Positions 1 through 7,719 of a stretch of DNA of 18,994 nt are shown piece after piece. The position numbers and the translations under genes are program-made. This DNA is from Elusimicrobiota bacterium (GTDB lineage Bacteria > Elusimicrobiota > UBA8919). The stretch covers positions 29,819-48,812 of the forward strand of contig DMMW01000019.1 in assembly GCA_003452965.1 (NCBI GenBank), in the 5' to 3' direction. Position 1 is the stretch's first letter, and each line of letters begins with the position of its first letter. The notes below the pieces were generated by a model. The model did no database searches. It saw only the letters and a list, made by a program, of their open reading frames with translations, and was not told where the DNA came from.

Positions 1-209
1 AAATTTTTACCATTTTTGAAATATTCTTCGATTTTATGACCGAGATGACCCGCTAATATTAGGATGTCAGTTATATTATATTTTTGTAGCATTTCAAGTT
101 GATAATGCAAATACGGCTTTCCATTTATGGGAACCATAGGTTTTGGAATTTCTAATGTTATCGGTCTTAGGCGAGTGCCCAAACCGCCTGCTAATATTAC
201 CGCTTGCAT
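1..209 (-). CDS. Sugar-1-phosphate nucleotidyltransferase, N-terminal part (window edge); candidate HddC
   Basis: Only the first 69 codons are present; the gene continues past position 1. The reverse complement from 209 translates to a protein starting MQAVILAGGLGTRLRPITLE, the classic nucleotide-binding signature of NTP_transferase enzymes (GGxGTRLRP, with the catalytic Arg). It is followed by IPKPMVPINGKP, the conserved PKPM/L segment whose Lys contacts the phosphate. These enzymes join a sugar 1-phosphate to an NTP to give an NDP-sugar and pyrophosphate. The later part (HYQLEMLQKYNITDILILAG...) resembles the WcbM/HddC-like subgroup, D-glycero-alpha-D-manno-heptose-1-phosphate guanylyltransferases. 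That would fit the HddA- and GmhA-like genes upstream, but this is inference from a fragment. A GGAAG ribosome site lies about 12 bases before the ATG, and the start overlaps the end of the upstream glycosyltransferase by 13 bases. A mannose- or glucose-1-phosphate enzyme is equally possible. Confidence 0.85.
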   Translation of the reverse strand, partial: MQAVILAGGLGTRLRPITLEIPKPMVPINGKPYLHYQLEMLQKYNITDILILAGHLGHKIEEYFKNGKN

Positions 210-1189
210 AATTTAGATATCACTTCCTTAAATAATGATAGAGTTCCTGCTAATGTTCCCCAAAACCATGAAATTGTTCTGATTAAGAATAGAGGAAAAA
301 GTAATAAATAGTATATTTTGGGTACGAAATTATTGTTATTTCTTTTAAGTATCTCCTGAATGTCAAGTATATAAATGGAAAGCAAAACCACTGATAGTAA
401 TATAGACGGAATCAAGAATATTTTATTAAATATTAAACCTATAAGGCAGAATATAATAGCGATAAATAACGGTATTTGAATTACCATTCTAGGTTCCGAT
501 ATGTCGTCGCCTTTGATGATATTTTTATATTTAAGAACCAATTTGATACCGCCTTTTGCGTATCCTGATTGCTGGTTAATGTAACTTTTTAAAGAGCTTC
601 TGTGATAGTGCAATATTTTTGCCGAAGGCACATATTTCATTTTTCCAAATTTCGTTAGTTTATATCCATAATCAACCTCTATTCCGTAAGGTATAGAATC
701 GTCAAATTCAACTTTATTTGCAAATATTTTTTTTACGCAAAGGTTCATGGTAGGTGCCCTGGATATATATAACGGCAGTTTTTTAAATCTTTTTTCTAAT
801 TCTAATCCGATTAATGTTTGAAACAAGTTTAAGCCATCAGGTGTACCGCAATATCCAGCGGTAGCGATTAGGTTTTCTTCATCAAAACCGTTAATAAGTT
901 CCTTTAACCAGTTTTTGTCAACGACACAATCCGCATCAGTGAAGGCAATATATTCCGACTCAATTTGGCTTATTGCCCAGTTAAGGGCAACTGCCAAACT
1001 GCTTTTATATTGATGCAGTTCAATATGATTCTTATATTTTTCCAATATTTCATATGAACCGTCGGTTGAATAATTATCAACAACAAATATTTTTTTCTCA
1101 GGGTAATCGACTGATATTACCGATTTGATGCAATTCTCAATTGCTTCCTTCTTGTTGTATGTTGATATTAGTATAGTTGCTGTTTTCAT
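197..1189 (-). CDS. Membrane-anchored family 2 glycosyltransferase
   Basis: A 330-residue inverting GT-A glycosyltransferase. The N-terminus (ATILISTYNKKEAIENCIKS) is the GT2 nucleotide-binding strand. VDNYSTDGS at 37-45 follows, and the metal-binding DAD motif sits at 85-87 in FTDADCVVD. The acidic acceptor-site segment is EVDYGYKL (171-178), and HYHRSS (194-199) matches the histidine motif common in this family. Residues about 236-276 and 291-313 are strongly hydrophobic and should form two to three C-terminal membrane segments, anchoring the enzyme to the inner face of the cytoplasmic membrane. It probably adds one sugar to a lipid-linked oligosaccharide; donor and acceptor cannot be read from sequence. 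Its ATG overlaps the stop of the upstream DUF362 gene in an ATGA, implying translational coupling, and an AAAGG site stands 6 bases before the start. Confidence 0.9.
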   Translation of the reverse strand: MKTATILISTYNKKEAIENCIKSVISVDYPEKKIFVVDNYSTDGSYEILEKYKNHIELHQYKSSLAVALNWAISQIESEYIAFTDADCVVDKNWLKELINGFDEENLIATAGYCGTPDGLNLFQTLIGLELEKRFKKLPLYISRAPTMNLCVKKIFANKVEFDDSIPYGIEVDYGYKLTKFGKMKYVPSAKILHYHRSSLKSYINQQSGYAKGGIKLVLKYKNIIKGDDISEPRMVIQIPLFIAIIFCLIGLIFNKIFLIPSILLSVVLLSIYILDIQEILKRNNNNFVPKIYYLLLFPLFLIRTISWFWGTLAGTLSLFKEVISKLCKR

Positions 1190-2349
1190 ATAAGACCTTT
1201 TTTTATTTTAATTGCCCCATATTCGCATGTTTCATGACAACAATAGCAGCGCATGCATTTCTTTTTATCTATTTTTACTAAGTTATTTTTATTGCTTATC
1301 GCATTGAACGGACATACTTTAATACATTTAAAACATTTTTTACAAAGCTGTTGAGATATTACAGGTCTGGTTAGAAAATAATCATTCAATACGGATTTTA
1401 CAATACGTTTTAATAGTTTAATCGGTAATGCAGATTCTTTTGATACAGTAGTTGGTAGTTTAAAATCAGATACTTTTAAGTCATCAATGTTTTCATTTAA
1501 AATTTCAATATTTTTTATATTATCTTCACCGATTTTAAGTTTTTTGTTAGCTTTAAATATTGGGACTATATTGTGGTCAATTCCTAATAACTCGCATATT
1601 ACGCGGTCAACTGCGATACCGTCGTTTCCGCATATCAACATGTTTAACTTTCTTGGAACCCCATCGGTAGGTCCATCGCCTTCCATTCCGTATATACCGT
1701 CAACTATATTAAAACTGGGTTTGACGATATTGTAAAGCTCTAAAAGCATAGTTGCGAATAGTTCGGTGTTGTCTCTGCAATTTAGATGTTTTTCAATTTT
1801 GTATGGACCGCTTATTACTCCGAATATATTTTTTATACTAAGAGAAACGATAGCACTGGCATGAGTCTTTAATTTGGCTAAATTAATTATTTTATCATAT
1901 CCAAATATCTTTTTGTCAATTTCGAACTTTTTATATATTTTACTGTCTTTATAAAAGGAGATACGGGGTTCGGTAAAATCAACGATTTTAATGTTCAATT
2001 TGGATGCTATTTTATCATATCCGATGATTCTACTTAATTCTGTTGCTGTGCCTCTCTGGGGACTATCTCCTATTTCCGGAATACCTCCGCATTCTAGAAC
2101 TACTTTTGCAATTGATTCAACAATAGCAGGATGTGTGTTTACGTGGAACTCAGGTTTTTTGCCAATTATCATATTGGGTTTTAGCAAGACCTTTTCCCCC
2201 TTTTTTATAAAAGAAGATAAATCATCAAAACACCCAATTGACTTTTTTAAGTTTGAATATATGTTATTTACATCGTAATCGGTACATTTAGTTACAAAAA
2301 CTTTTGAAAATGGGGTCAAGTCTTTCATTTTGACATTTTGTTGTTCCAT
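1186..2349 (-). CDS. DUF362 domain protein with C-terminal 2x[4Fe-4S] ferredoxin domain
   Basis: A 387-residue protein. Residues about 15-300 match the DUF362 family as I know it: KVLLKPNMI near 53-61, NTHPAIVE near 71-78, EIGDSPQRG near 92-100, and a central INLAKLKTHASAIVSLSIKN stretch. The C-terminus is a bacterial ferredoxin domain with two complete cluster motifs: C336-x2-C339-x2-C342-x3-C346-P, and C365-x2-C368-x2-C371-x3-C375. C370 is an extra cysteine inside the second motif. No signal peptide or membrane segment is seen, so it is cytoplasmic. DUF362 has no generally accepted function that I can rely on; an electron-transfer or reductase role is inferred from the clusters. It lies directly after two radical SAM genes and is ATGA-coupled to a glycosyltransferase. 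It may therefore supply electrons to the radical SAM enzymes or act on their product. The ribosome site before the ATG is weak (ACAGGCAA). Confidence 0.9.
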   Translation of the reverse strand: MEQQNVKMKDLTPFSKVFVTKCTDYDVNNIYSNLKKSIGCFDDLSSFIKKGEKVLLKPNMIIGKKPEFHVNTHPAIVESIAKVVLECGGIPEIGDSPQRGTATELSRIIGYDKIASKLNIKIVDFTEPRISFYKDSKIYKKFEIDKKIFGYDKIINLAKLKTHASAIVSLSIKNIFGVISGPYKIEKHLNCRDNTELFATMLLELYNIVKPSFNIVDGIYGMEGDGPTDGVPRKLNMLICGNDGIAVDRVICELLGIDHNIVPIFKANKKLKIGEDNIKNIEILNENIDDLKVSDFKLPTTVSKESALPIKLLKRIVKSVLNDYFLTRPVISQQLCKKCFKCIKVCPFNAISNKNNLVKIDKKKCMRCYCCHETCEYGAIKIKKGLI

Positions 2350-2400
2350 ATTGCCTGTCCGACTATCAAAAAAACTTTAAAGGTCAAGCGGAACTACACC

Positions 2401-2415
2401 CTGTATTTTATACAG
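2401..2415. repeat. Perfect 6-bp inverted repeat with 3-base loop
   Basis: CTGTAT-TTT-ATACAG, a perfect palindrome with a 3-base centre, lies 16 bases beyond the stop of the radical SAM gene and about 50 bases before the DUF362 start. On the minus strand it reads CTGTATAAAATACAG and contains a TATAAA-like core, so it could be an operator over a weak -10 element or a short mRNA hairpin. No T-run follows directly, so it is a poor terminator. Confidence 0.45.
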
Positions 2416-2430
2416 AGAAGAACTGTCTTA

Positions 2431-3849
2431 CTATTTTGTTACGAGAAATTGCCTTATAAAAGATATTAAACCCCTTAAGTTTGTTTTAAAATCGTGGTAT
2501 GTTTTTATAGATTTTAATCTTTTTACCAAATATGAAGGTCTTAAATAAAAGCTTCGCATTCCTTCAAACATGGTTCTATATATTTCATCACCAGATAGGT
2601 TCGGATAATCAAATACAGGTTTTTGCATGGGGTCATATTTACTCCAGTCGTATGTTTTTATTAATTTTTTTTCTTTCATATAATGATAAAAGTCGGTACC
2701 CGGCATTGGAGTAGCTATACCTAAAGTTATAAAATCGGCATTAAGTGATTTTAAAAAATCAATTGTTGTTTTCATGGTTTCCTTGGTTTCACCGGGAAGT
2801 CCTAGTACAAAAAATACCATAGCAGTCATCCCTGCATTTTTAATATTTTTTACAGCTTCTTTTATCTGTGCAGGAGTGATATTCTTTCTTATAGTTTTTA
2901 ATATTTCCGAATCGGTTGTTTCAAGTCCCATATGAATCGAATGACAACCGGCTTTTTTCATTTTTTCAATTATTTTCGGATTAAGTTTATCTGCCCTAAC
3001 TTCGCAGCCCCAAGTCAGATCAATTTTTTCTGCAATCATCCTGTCTAATAATTTATCAGCCCATTCCATATCATGTGTAAAACCGGCGTCATTGAAGCGT
3101 ATTTCTTTGAATTTTAATTCAATAATCCATTGCAATTCCTTTATGAAATGGTCAATGCTTCTTTTTCTAAATTTGCCCCAAAAGTACGGCTGATTGCAAA
3201 AGGTGCAGTTGTTATAACAGCCTCTTGTACCCATGACCATTGTGAAAGGAGTTCTTTGTATTGTAGGATCGTGATAAATGGTTCTGCTGATTTTATTATG
3301 TGACGGAAAACCCATTTCGTCTAAATTCTCAATATCCGGTTGCCGTTCGTTAGTTATGATATTGCCGTTTTGATCGCGATAACTGATACCTAAAATATTC
3401 TTAAAGTTAAAATTATTCTTGGCAATATTCAATATTACCGGTTCATCTTCGCTGTGTACCGTTATATCAAGAAATTCGTTTTCCAATAGCAGTTTGTGAT
3501 GGAAATATTTCGCAAACGGTCCGATTGCAACCGTTAGTATGTCTTTTGATACTTCTTTTGCTATTTTTGCTATTAGTAAATCGTTGAAAACAGTCGGGAT
3601 AGTGATTGAGAAAACTATCATTTTTGCTTTTTCTTTTATGATTAGTTCACGAATGTCGTTAAATGATTTTCGTTCAGAGTTGGCGTCTACTATTAGTGAA
3701 GGAATACCGTGTTTATCCAGTATGCCGGATATGGTCATCATTCCATACGGAGGCGAAGCAATGTCGGTTTTGTTGGTACCTATTGCTCCCATTACTCTCG
3801 GATGTCCGAATTTACTCAGAGGCGGTGGTTCAATTAATAGTATATTCAT
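2431..3849 (-). CDS. B12-binding-fold radical SAM protein (BchE-like architecture)
   Basis: About 472 residues from the ATG at 3849 (MNILLIEPPP). A GTG at 3867 would add six residues, but the ATG leaves a 1-base gap after the upstream stop and gives the typical N-terminus of this class. Residues 1-150 form a Rossmann-like cobalamin-binding fold (SPPYGMMTISGIL, then IVDANSE). The DxHxxG motif for base-off cobalamin binding is absent, as in many members. The radical SAM core follows, with its [4Fe-4S] cysteines at C211-x3-C215-x2-C218 in GTRGCYNNCTFC. GLETTDSEIL and VLGLPGETKETM are further core landmarks. The C-terminal tail is basic and hydrophobic, hinting at membrane association. Family members catalyse methylations, ring formations or other radical steps, and the substrate cannot be inferred. 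It is the third of three such proteins in this locus and is adjacent to its nearest partner. Confidence 0.9.
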   Translation of the reverse strand: MNILLIEPPPLSKFGHPRVMGAIGTNKTDIASPPYGMMTISGILDKHGIPSLIVDANSERKSFNDIRELIIKEKAKMIVFSITIPTVFNDLLIAKIAKEVSKDILTVAIGPFAKYFHHKLLLENEFLDITVHSEDEPVILNIAKNNFNFKNILGISYRDQNGNIITNERQPDIENLDEMGFPSHNKISRTIYHDPTIQRTPFTMVMGTRGCYNNCTFCNQPYFWGKFRKRSIDHFIKELQWIIELKFKEIRFNDAGFTHDMEWADKLLDRMIAEKIDLTWGCEVRADKLNPKIIEKMKKAGCHSIHMGLETTDSEILKTIRKNITPAQIKEAVKNIKNAGMTAMVFFVLGLPGETKETMKTTIDFLKSLNADFITLGIATPMPGTDFYHYMKEKKLIKTYDWSKYDPMQKPVFDYPNLSGDEIYRTMFEGMRSFYLRPSYLVKRLKSIKTYHDFKTNLRGLISFIRQFLVTK

Positions 3850-3850
3850 A

Positions 3851-5314
3851 TCATTTTTGTAATACACAATAACGCTTAAAGACCCTAAAAATAATTGTAA
3901 TAAAATTTGTCATACGGAATGAAATAATTCTTTGAAATATTGAAATTGGATTACATTCTTTTATGATTTTGCTTATTAGAAATCTTTTTTGCATATTTTT
4001 TTTAAGATTTCTGAATGCTTCAATATCAGATTCTTTAACACATAAAAAATCATCTGATAATAGGCGAACCGATAAAGGATCTATTTTTTTTAACGGCGCA
4101 ATTATATCAAAAAGTCTTGAGCCCGGGAGTGGAGTCGCGGCGAATACGCTTATACTGTCAAAATTAGCTTTTTTGGCGAAATTTAGACATTTTTCTGCCT
4201 GTTGAATGGTCTCATTTGGGAAACCTATTACAAAACTGCAATGTATCCAAATTCCAAGTTTTTTACAGGTTTTGCATATTTGTAATACTTTATCCAGAGG
4301 AACCTTTTTACCTATGAATTCTTGAAGCTGAGGTTCTACGTGTTCCACGGATATTACCAATGTGTGGCACTTGCTTTTTTTCATAAGGTATAGCAGTTCG
4401 TCATCAATATGTGTAACTTGTATCCCACCTACGGCGGACCAAGGGATATTGATGTGTTTTATCCATAGGTTCATAAGTTCCTTGAAGCGTGCGCGGTTTA
4501 TTGCAATATTTGCATCATAAAACTGTATTTCCTGGATTTTATGTTTTTCTACCAAAAACTTTGCCTCTTCAATTACCGAGGACGGACTTCTGCCTCGCCA
4601 GTGGCCCAATATTCTTTTACTAGAACAAAAGACGCATTCATAGATACAGCCGCGACTTGTAACCATACCTATTGCTCTTTTTTTTATGCCGTGTATGAAC
4701 TGCTGAAATTCAAGATATCTTTCTAAATACAACAAGTCCCAATCCAAAACCGGTAGACTATCAATATTTTTTACATACGCAGGATTTGTTCTTATAATCT
4801 GTCCGTTTTTTCTATAACAAATACCTTCGATATTGTTATAATCCCTATTCTTCTCAATGCGATTAAGAATTTCCGAAAACGATTCTTCACCTTCTCCGAT
4901 AAATAATATATCAATATCGGAATGTTGTATAAGTTGATTATATCTTGCGGTGCAATTTATTCCACCAACAAATACTTTTATGTTTCTGTTGAAATTTTTA
5001 AATAGAGTTGATAATCTGATAACTTCTTTTTCCGTTACAGTAAAATTGTTTGAAATGGCAATTATATCGGGCTTAAATTTGGAAAGTATGTTTAAGAGAT
5101 TGTCGTCGGTAACGCTATAGCACAACATGTTTGATTCGTTTTCTTTTACCGGTATGGGATTTTTTGCACCTTCAAGTACGCAATCGTAAATCAGCACTTT
5201 ATGTCCGTTTTTTTTTGATATAGTAGCGATATATGCCAGTCCTAATGGCGGAATTACGGGCGGTGCATCTTTTTGCATCGCAGTTATACCGGGATTAATA
5301 AATAATATATTCAT
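3851..5314 (-). CDS. B12-binding-fold radical SAM protein
   Basis: A 487-residue protein with the same layout as its downstream neighbour. The N-terminal cobalamin-type Rossmann domain (MNILFINPGI, then PPLGLAYIATISKKNGHKV) lacks DxHxxG but has the usual VFVGGIN and FIGEGEESF segments (115-120 and 138-146). The radical SAM cluster motif is C223-x3-C227-x2-C230 in TSRGCIYECVFC. VISVEHVEPQLQEFIGK and VIGFPNETIQQAEK are the later conserved core segments. The enzyme should cleave S-adenosylmethionine to start radical chemistry on an unidentified substrate. The start is preceded by AGGCGG five bases before the ATG. This putative ribosome site lies in one arm of a long inverted repeat in the upstream gap, so translation may be structure-controlled. 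The stop lies just before the ATG of the next radical SAM gene, so the two are probably co-translated. Confidence 0.9.
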   Translation of the reverse strand: MNILFINPGITAMQKDAPPVIPPLGLAYIATISKKNGHKVLIYDCVLEGAKNPIPVKENESNMLCYSVTDDNLLNILSKFKPDIIAISNNFTVTEKEVIRLSTLFKNFNRNIKVFVGGINCTARYNQLIQHSDIDILFIGEGEESFSEILNRIEKNRDYNNIEGICYRKNGQIIRTNPAYVKNIDSLPVLDWDLLYLERYLEFQQFIHGIKKRAIGMVTSRGCIYECVFCSSKRILGHWRGRSPSSVIEEAKFLVEKHKIQEIQFYDANIAINRARFKELMNLWIKHINIPWSAVGGIQVTHIDDELLYLMKKSKCHTLVISVEHVEPQLQEFIGKKVPLDKVLQICKTCKKLGIWIHCSFVIGFPNETIQQAEKCLNFAKKANFDSISVFAATPLPGSRLFDIIAPLKKIDPLSVRLLSDDFLCVKESDIEAFRNLKKNMQKRFLISKIIKECNPISIFQRIISFRMTNFITIIFRVFKRYCVLQK

Positions 5315-5316
5315 TC

Positions 5317-5388
5317 AATCCGCCTACGTGAAATTCTATCTCGATGCATCGGGATAGATGGATAACCAATATAACACTTCGGCGGATT
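5317..5388 (-). promoter_or_regulatory. Nested inverted repeat that can mask the ribosome site of the downstream radical SAM gene
   Basis: Two 14-base arms, 5317-5330 and 5375-5388, are complementary at 12 of 14 positions, including an unbroken 8-bp AATCCGCC/GGCGGATT core. They enclose a near-perfect palindrome at 5335-5358 (TCTATC-T-CGATG / CATCG-G-GATAGA, with one G-T wobble). In the minus-strand transcript the proximal arm carries AGGCGG, the likely ribosome site of the gene starting at 5314. A rival local hairpin, CACTTC/GAAGTG at 5375-5380 and 5395-5400, presents the same anti-RBS bases in its loop, so two alternative folds exist. This could be an RNA switch, or simply a palindromic mobile or REP-like unit. 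Confidence 0.5.
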
Positions 5389-5413
5389 TACGCAGAAGTG
5401 AAAATAATAGATT

Positions 5414-5433
5414 CTACGGGCGTAAGCCCGTAG
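5414..5433. repeat. Perfect 8-bp GC-rich hairpin just after a stop codon
   Basis: CTACGGGC-GTAA-GCCCGTAG forms an uninterrupted 8-bp stem with a 4-base loop, four bases beyond the stop of the SPASM-type radical SAM gene. On the minus strand it is followed by AATCTATTATTTTC, which is U-rich but not a clean U tract. It may be a weak terminator, a 3' stabilising hairpin or a REP-like palindromic repeat. Confidence 0.55.
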
Positions 5434-5437
5434 TGCT

Positions 5438-6508
5438 TCAATCTTCCAAATCATTTATGTGAGGCAATTTTGTTTTACCGACTTTTTTGAATAGAGGTAG
5501 ATACTTATTCAAAAATTCTCTATTCTGCGCAGTTAAGCAAGCATTTTTATAAAAATTGTTATACCATTTACTTTTTAGTCCGCGTTTTCTAATTTGTTTA
5601 AGCGGTTCTTCAAATATATTGCCCATTGAAATATGGTTATAGGGGCATCCACAGACATCGCCATATGGAGTAATATATAGAACCTCTTTAACTGCAGGAC
5701 AACCGAATCCACCGTAGCTTGCTTCAAAATCGCGGACGATATATGGGTAGTTTTTTCTTAATTTATAATAGTATCGGATATCTTCTTCCGTAAGCATAAT
5801 ATCAAAGTTACCGCCCCAATGCCCAAGTGGTCTTGCAAAGATGGTTTCAAGCAATATTTTATTTTCGTTTGAATATTCCAGAATTTTTTTGAACCCTTCA
5901 GAGTATAAACTCTGATGGGTTATTGTTGTATTGATTACGATTTTTATTTTATTTATTTTAAGTAATTCGATGCCTTTCATTATTTTCTCAAAACTACCCT
6001 TGTGGTTTCTGAACATGTCGTGTTCTTCTGGTATTCCGCTGTCTATACTGACTTGCACTGTATCTACACCGATTTCAGAAAGCGTTTTTACTATTTTTTC
6101 AGTGAAGAACGAGCCGTTGGTTGTAATTACGATATGATTGATGTTTGATTTAAATACCTTGATGATTTCAGCCCAGTCTTTGTTAAGGAATATTTCCCCG
6201 CCCTGAAATGAAAAGGTTATTACGCCTAAGTTCATTGATTCTTTGGCAACCCGTTTATAATCATCAAGATTCATTGCTCGTATTGTACCGTCATTCTTAA
6301 GTTTTTCAGCATAGCAATGTTCGCAATTAAAATTACAGTCATATGTAAGCGCAAAGTCGATTCCTCTTAAAATATATTTTTTTATCCCAAATAATCTATA
6401 AAATCTTGCTTCAAACAGATTTTTGAATAGTTTTATAAGGTAAACCGGTTTGTTCAGATGTAAACCGTATTTCAATCTTACATAAAATTTTAGGAATTCA
6501 TTTTTCAT
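5438..6508 (-). CDS. Radical SAM protein with SPASM/twitch-like C-terminus
   Basis: I start at the ATG at 6508 (MKNEFLKFYV), giving 356 residues and a 28-base gap after the methyltransferase. The open frame reaches back to 6670, but that extension would lie over the end of the methyltransferase gene. An AAGGAG sequence lies about 14 bases before the chosen ATG, further than ideal. The radical SAM cluster is C58-x3-C62-x2-C65 (DCNFNCEHCYAE), followed by FSFQGGEIFLN (the GGE SAM-binding motif) and VITTNGSF. There is no B12 domain. The C-terminal part has C270-x12-G-x4-C288 with an additional C286, then C324. That is enough for one auxiliary Fe-S cluster, so twitch-like rather than a full SPASM. 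Relatives modify peptides, proteins or small molecules; the substrate is unknown. It sits between a methyltransferase and two B12-type radical SAM genes. Confidence 0.85.
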   Translation of the reverse strand: MKNEFLKFYVRLKYGLHLNKPVYLIKLFKNLFEARFYRLFGIKKYILRGIDFALTYDCNFNCEHCYAEKLKNDGTIRAMNLDDYKRVAKESMNLGVITFSFQGGEIFLNKDWAEIIKVFKSNINHIVITTNGSFFTEKIVKTLSEIGVDTVQVSIDSGIPEEHDMFRNHKGSFEKIMKGIELLKINKIKIVINTTITHQSLYSEGFKKILEYSNENKILLETIFARPLGHWGGNFDIMLTEEDIRYYYKLRKNYPYIVRDFEASYGGFGCPAVKEVLYITPYGDVCGCPYNHISMGNIFEEPLKQIRKRGLKSKWYNNFYKNACLTAQNREFLNKYLPLFKKVGKTKLPHINDLED

Positions 6509-6536
6509 ATTTTTATTAAAAAGCTCCTTAATAGAA

Positions 6537-7145
6537 TTAATTTTTTTCAAAAAGCAATATTTTAAAACCTTTGAAAAAAACGTTTTCATTGGCAACAAGT
6601 TTAAATTTTTCTTTCTGAAAAAAATTAATAAAATCCCGTATCTTATGAGGATATTCGTAAATATTTTCACCTTTTCTGAAAATATTTTCTAAAAATAGAA
6701 GTATTTTGACTATTATCGAGTCGTGGTCGGTTTGAGCCAATAATACATACTTATTGCTTATTCTCATCAGGTGTTGTGCGTATAATGTAAAATCCTGAAA
6801 ATGCTCAATGAGACCATCACTGAATACCAAATCATAATTTCCGTTTTCGTTTTCTAATTTTCTGTTGAATACAGTATATCCTTTTTTGGTGCAGGTGTCT
6901 ATCGCTGTATTTGATATGTCTATACCTATAATTTTACTGATACCTATTTTTGATAGTGTATCCAGTGAATAACCTAATCCACAGCCGATGTCAATTGCAG
7001 TAGATATTGATTTTTGTTTTAAAATTTTTTTTATCTTTTTTTGTTTTTCTCTTAATATCACTTTCCCCACAAGAGTTATACTGTTTTCGTTTTTCCAATG
7101 GGTGTCCCAAAGTTCATAATCTGACTGAGAATTAATTTTATTCAT
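6537..7145 (-). CDS. Small class I SAM-dependent methyltransferase
   Basis: About 202 residues from the ATG at 7145; a TTG at 7151 is the alternative. The Rossmann SAM-binding motif I is AIDIGCGLGYS at about 50-60, followed by the acidic strand IIGIDISNTAI and the motif IV region NYDLVFSDGLIEHF. The EH pair there is typical of Methyltransf_11/UbiE-like small-molecule methyltransferases. There is no membrane segment. Acceptor specificity cannot be read. It overlaps the end of the GmhA-like gene by 8 bases and precedes a radical SAM gene, so it probably methylates a sugar or an intermediate of the same glycan pathway. The upstream sequence shows no clear Shine-Dalgarno site, so translation may depend on coupling. 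Being shorter than many relatives, it lacks an obvious C-terminal substrate domain. Confidence 0.87.
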   Translation of the reverse strand: MNKINSQSDYELWDTHWKNENSITLVGKVILREKQKKIKKILKQKSISTAIDIGCGLGYSLDTLSKIGISKIIGIDISNTAIDTCTKKGYTVFNRKLENENGNYDLVFSDGLIEHFQDFTLYAQHLMRISNKYVLLAQTDHDSIIVKILLFLENIFRKGENIYEYPHKIRDFINFFQKEKFKLVANENVFFKGFKILLFEKN

Positions 7146-7719
7146 TTTCAATTTTTTTTCTGAAGACTTGTGATACTAAATGAGTTAGATAACTATGGAT
7201 GCTTTCAACCTGCCCATAATTGTTATTTGAAAATGTAATGTTGTAATCAACCAGTTTCTTAAGTTTTCCTCCACCAAAACCGATAAAACCGACGGTTATT
7301 GCTCCTTTGGACTTGGCATATTTTGTGGCATTCAGTATATTCGGAGAATTGCCGGAAGCGGTAAATACGATAACTATATCGTTTTGATTCACCAAATTTT
7401 TTAACTGTTCGGTAAATACGGATTCATAACCGCAGTCATTGGATAGAGCGGTCATTAGTGATATATTATCATTCAAACTTATTACTCTTAGTCGAGGTCT
7501 ATTTTTTACGACTGTTCCCTTACCCAAATCACAGGCAAAATGCGATGCGGTAGAGGCACTACCCCCGTTACCCATTATAAATATTTGTTTGTTTTTTTTG
7601 TATGCATAATAAACCAAGTCAATTATCTTATTAATTTCCTTAACCGATATTTCATTAAAAAGCTTTTTTGTTTCTTCAATATTTTTAACAATGATATTTT
7701 CAATCGATAATTTTTTCAT
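7138..7719 (-). CDS. gmhA: SIS-domain sedoheptulose-7-phosphate isomerase (GmhA-like)
   Basis: A 193-residue single SIS domain, the normal length for GmhA, which converts D-sedoheptulose 7-phosphate to D-glycero-D-manno-heptose 7-phosphate in the cytoplasm. The phosphate-binding loop is MGNGGSASTASHFACDLGKG at 49-68. D64 aligns with the Glu of the E. coli catalytic pair in HFAEEL, a conservative change that I have aligned by eye only. TASGNSPNI (120-128) is the second sugar-phosphate loop. VESIHSYLTH (171-180) supplies the C-terminal histidine that completes the active site. AAGGAG lies about 10 bases before the ATG. The start overlaps the kinase stop as ATGA, and this kinase-isomerase pairing is what supports the heptose assignment over another SIS sugar isomerase. 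Confidence 0.82.
   Translation of the reverse strand: MKKLSIENIIVKNIEETKKLFNEISVKEINKIIDLVYYAYKKNKQIFIMGNGGSASTASHFACDLGKGTVVKNRPRLRVISLNDNISLMTALSNDCGYESVFTEQLKNLVNQNDIVIVFTASGNSPNILNATKYAKSKGAITVGFIGFGGGKLKKLVDYNITFSNNNYGQVESIHSYLTHLVSQVFRKKIENE

Noticed and set aside
2401..2415. LexA (SOS) box
   Set aside because: The E. coli SOS consensus is CTGT-N8-ACAG; this site has N7, and none of its neighbours is a DNA-repair gene.
3850..3867. GTG start at 3867 for the radical SAM gene
   Set aside because: The ATG at 3849 gives the standard MNILLIEPPP N-terminus of this class and close coupling to the upstream stop; the extension MYYKND has no family support.
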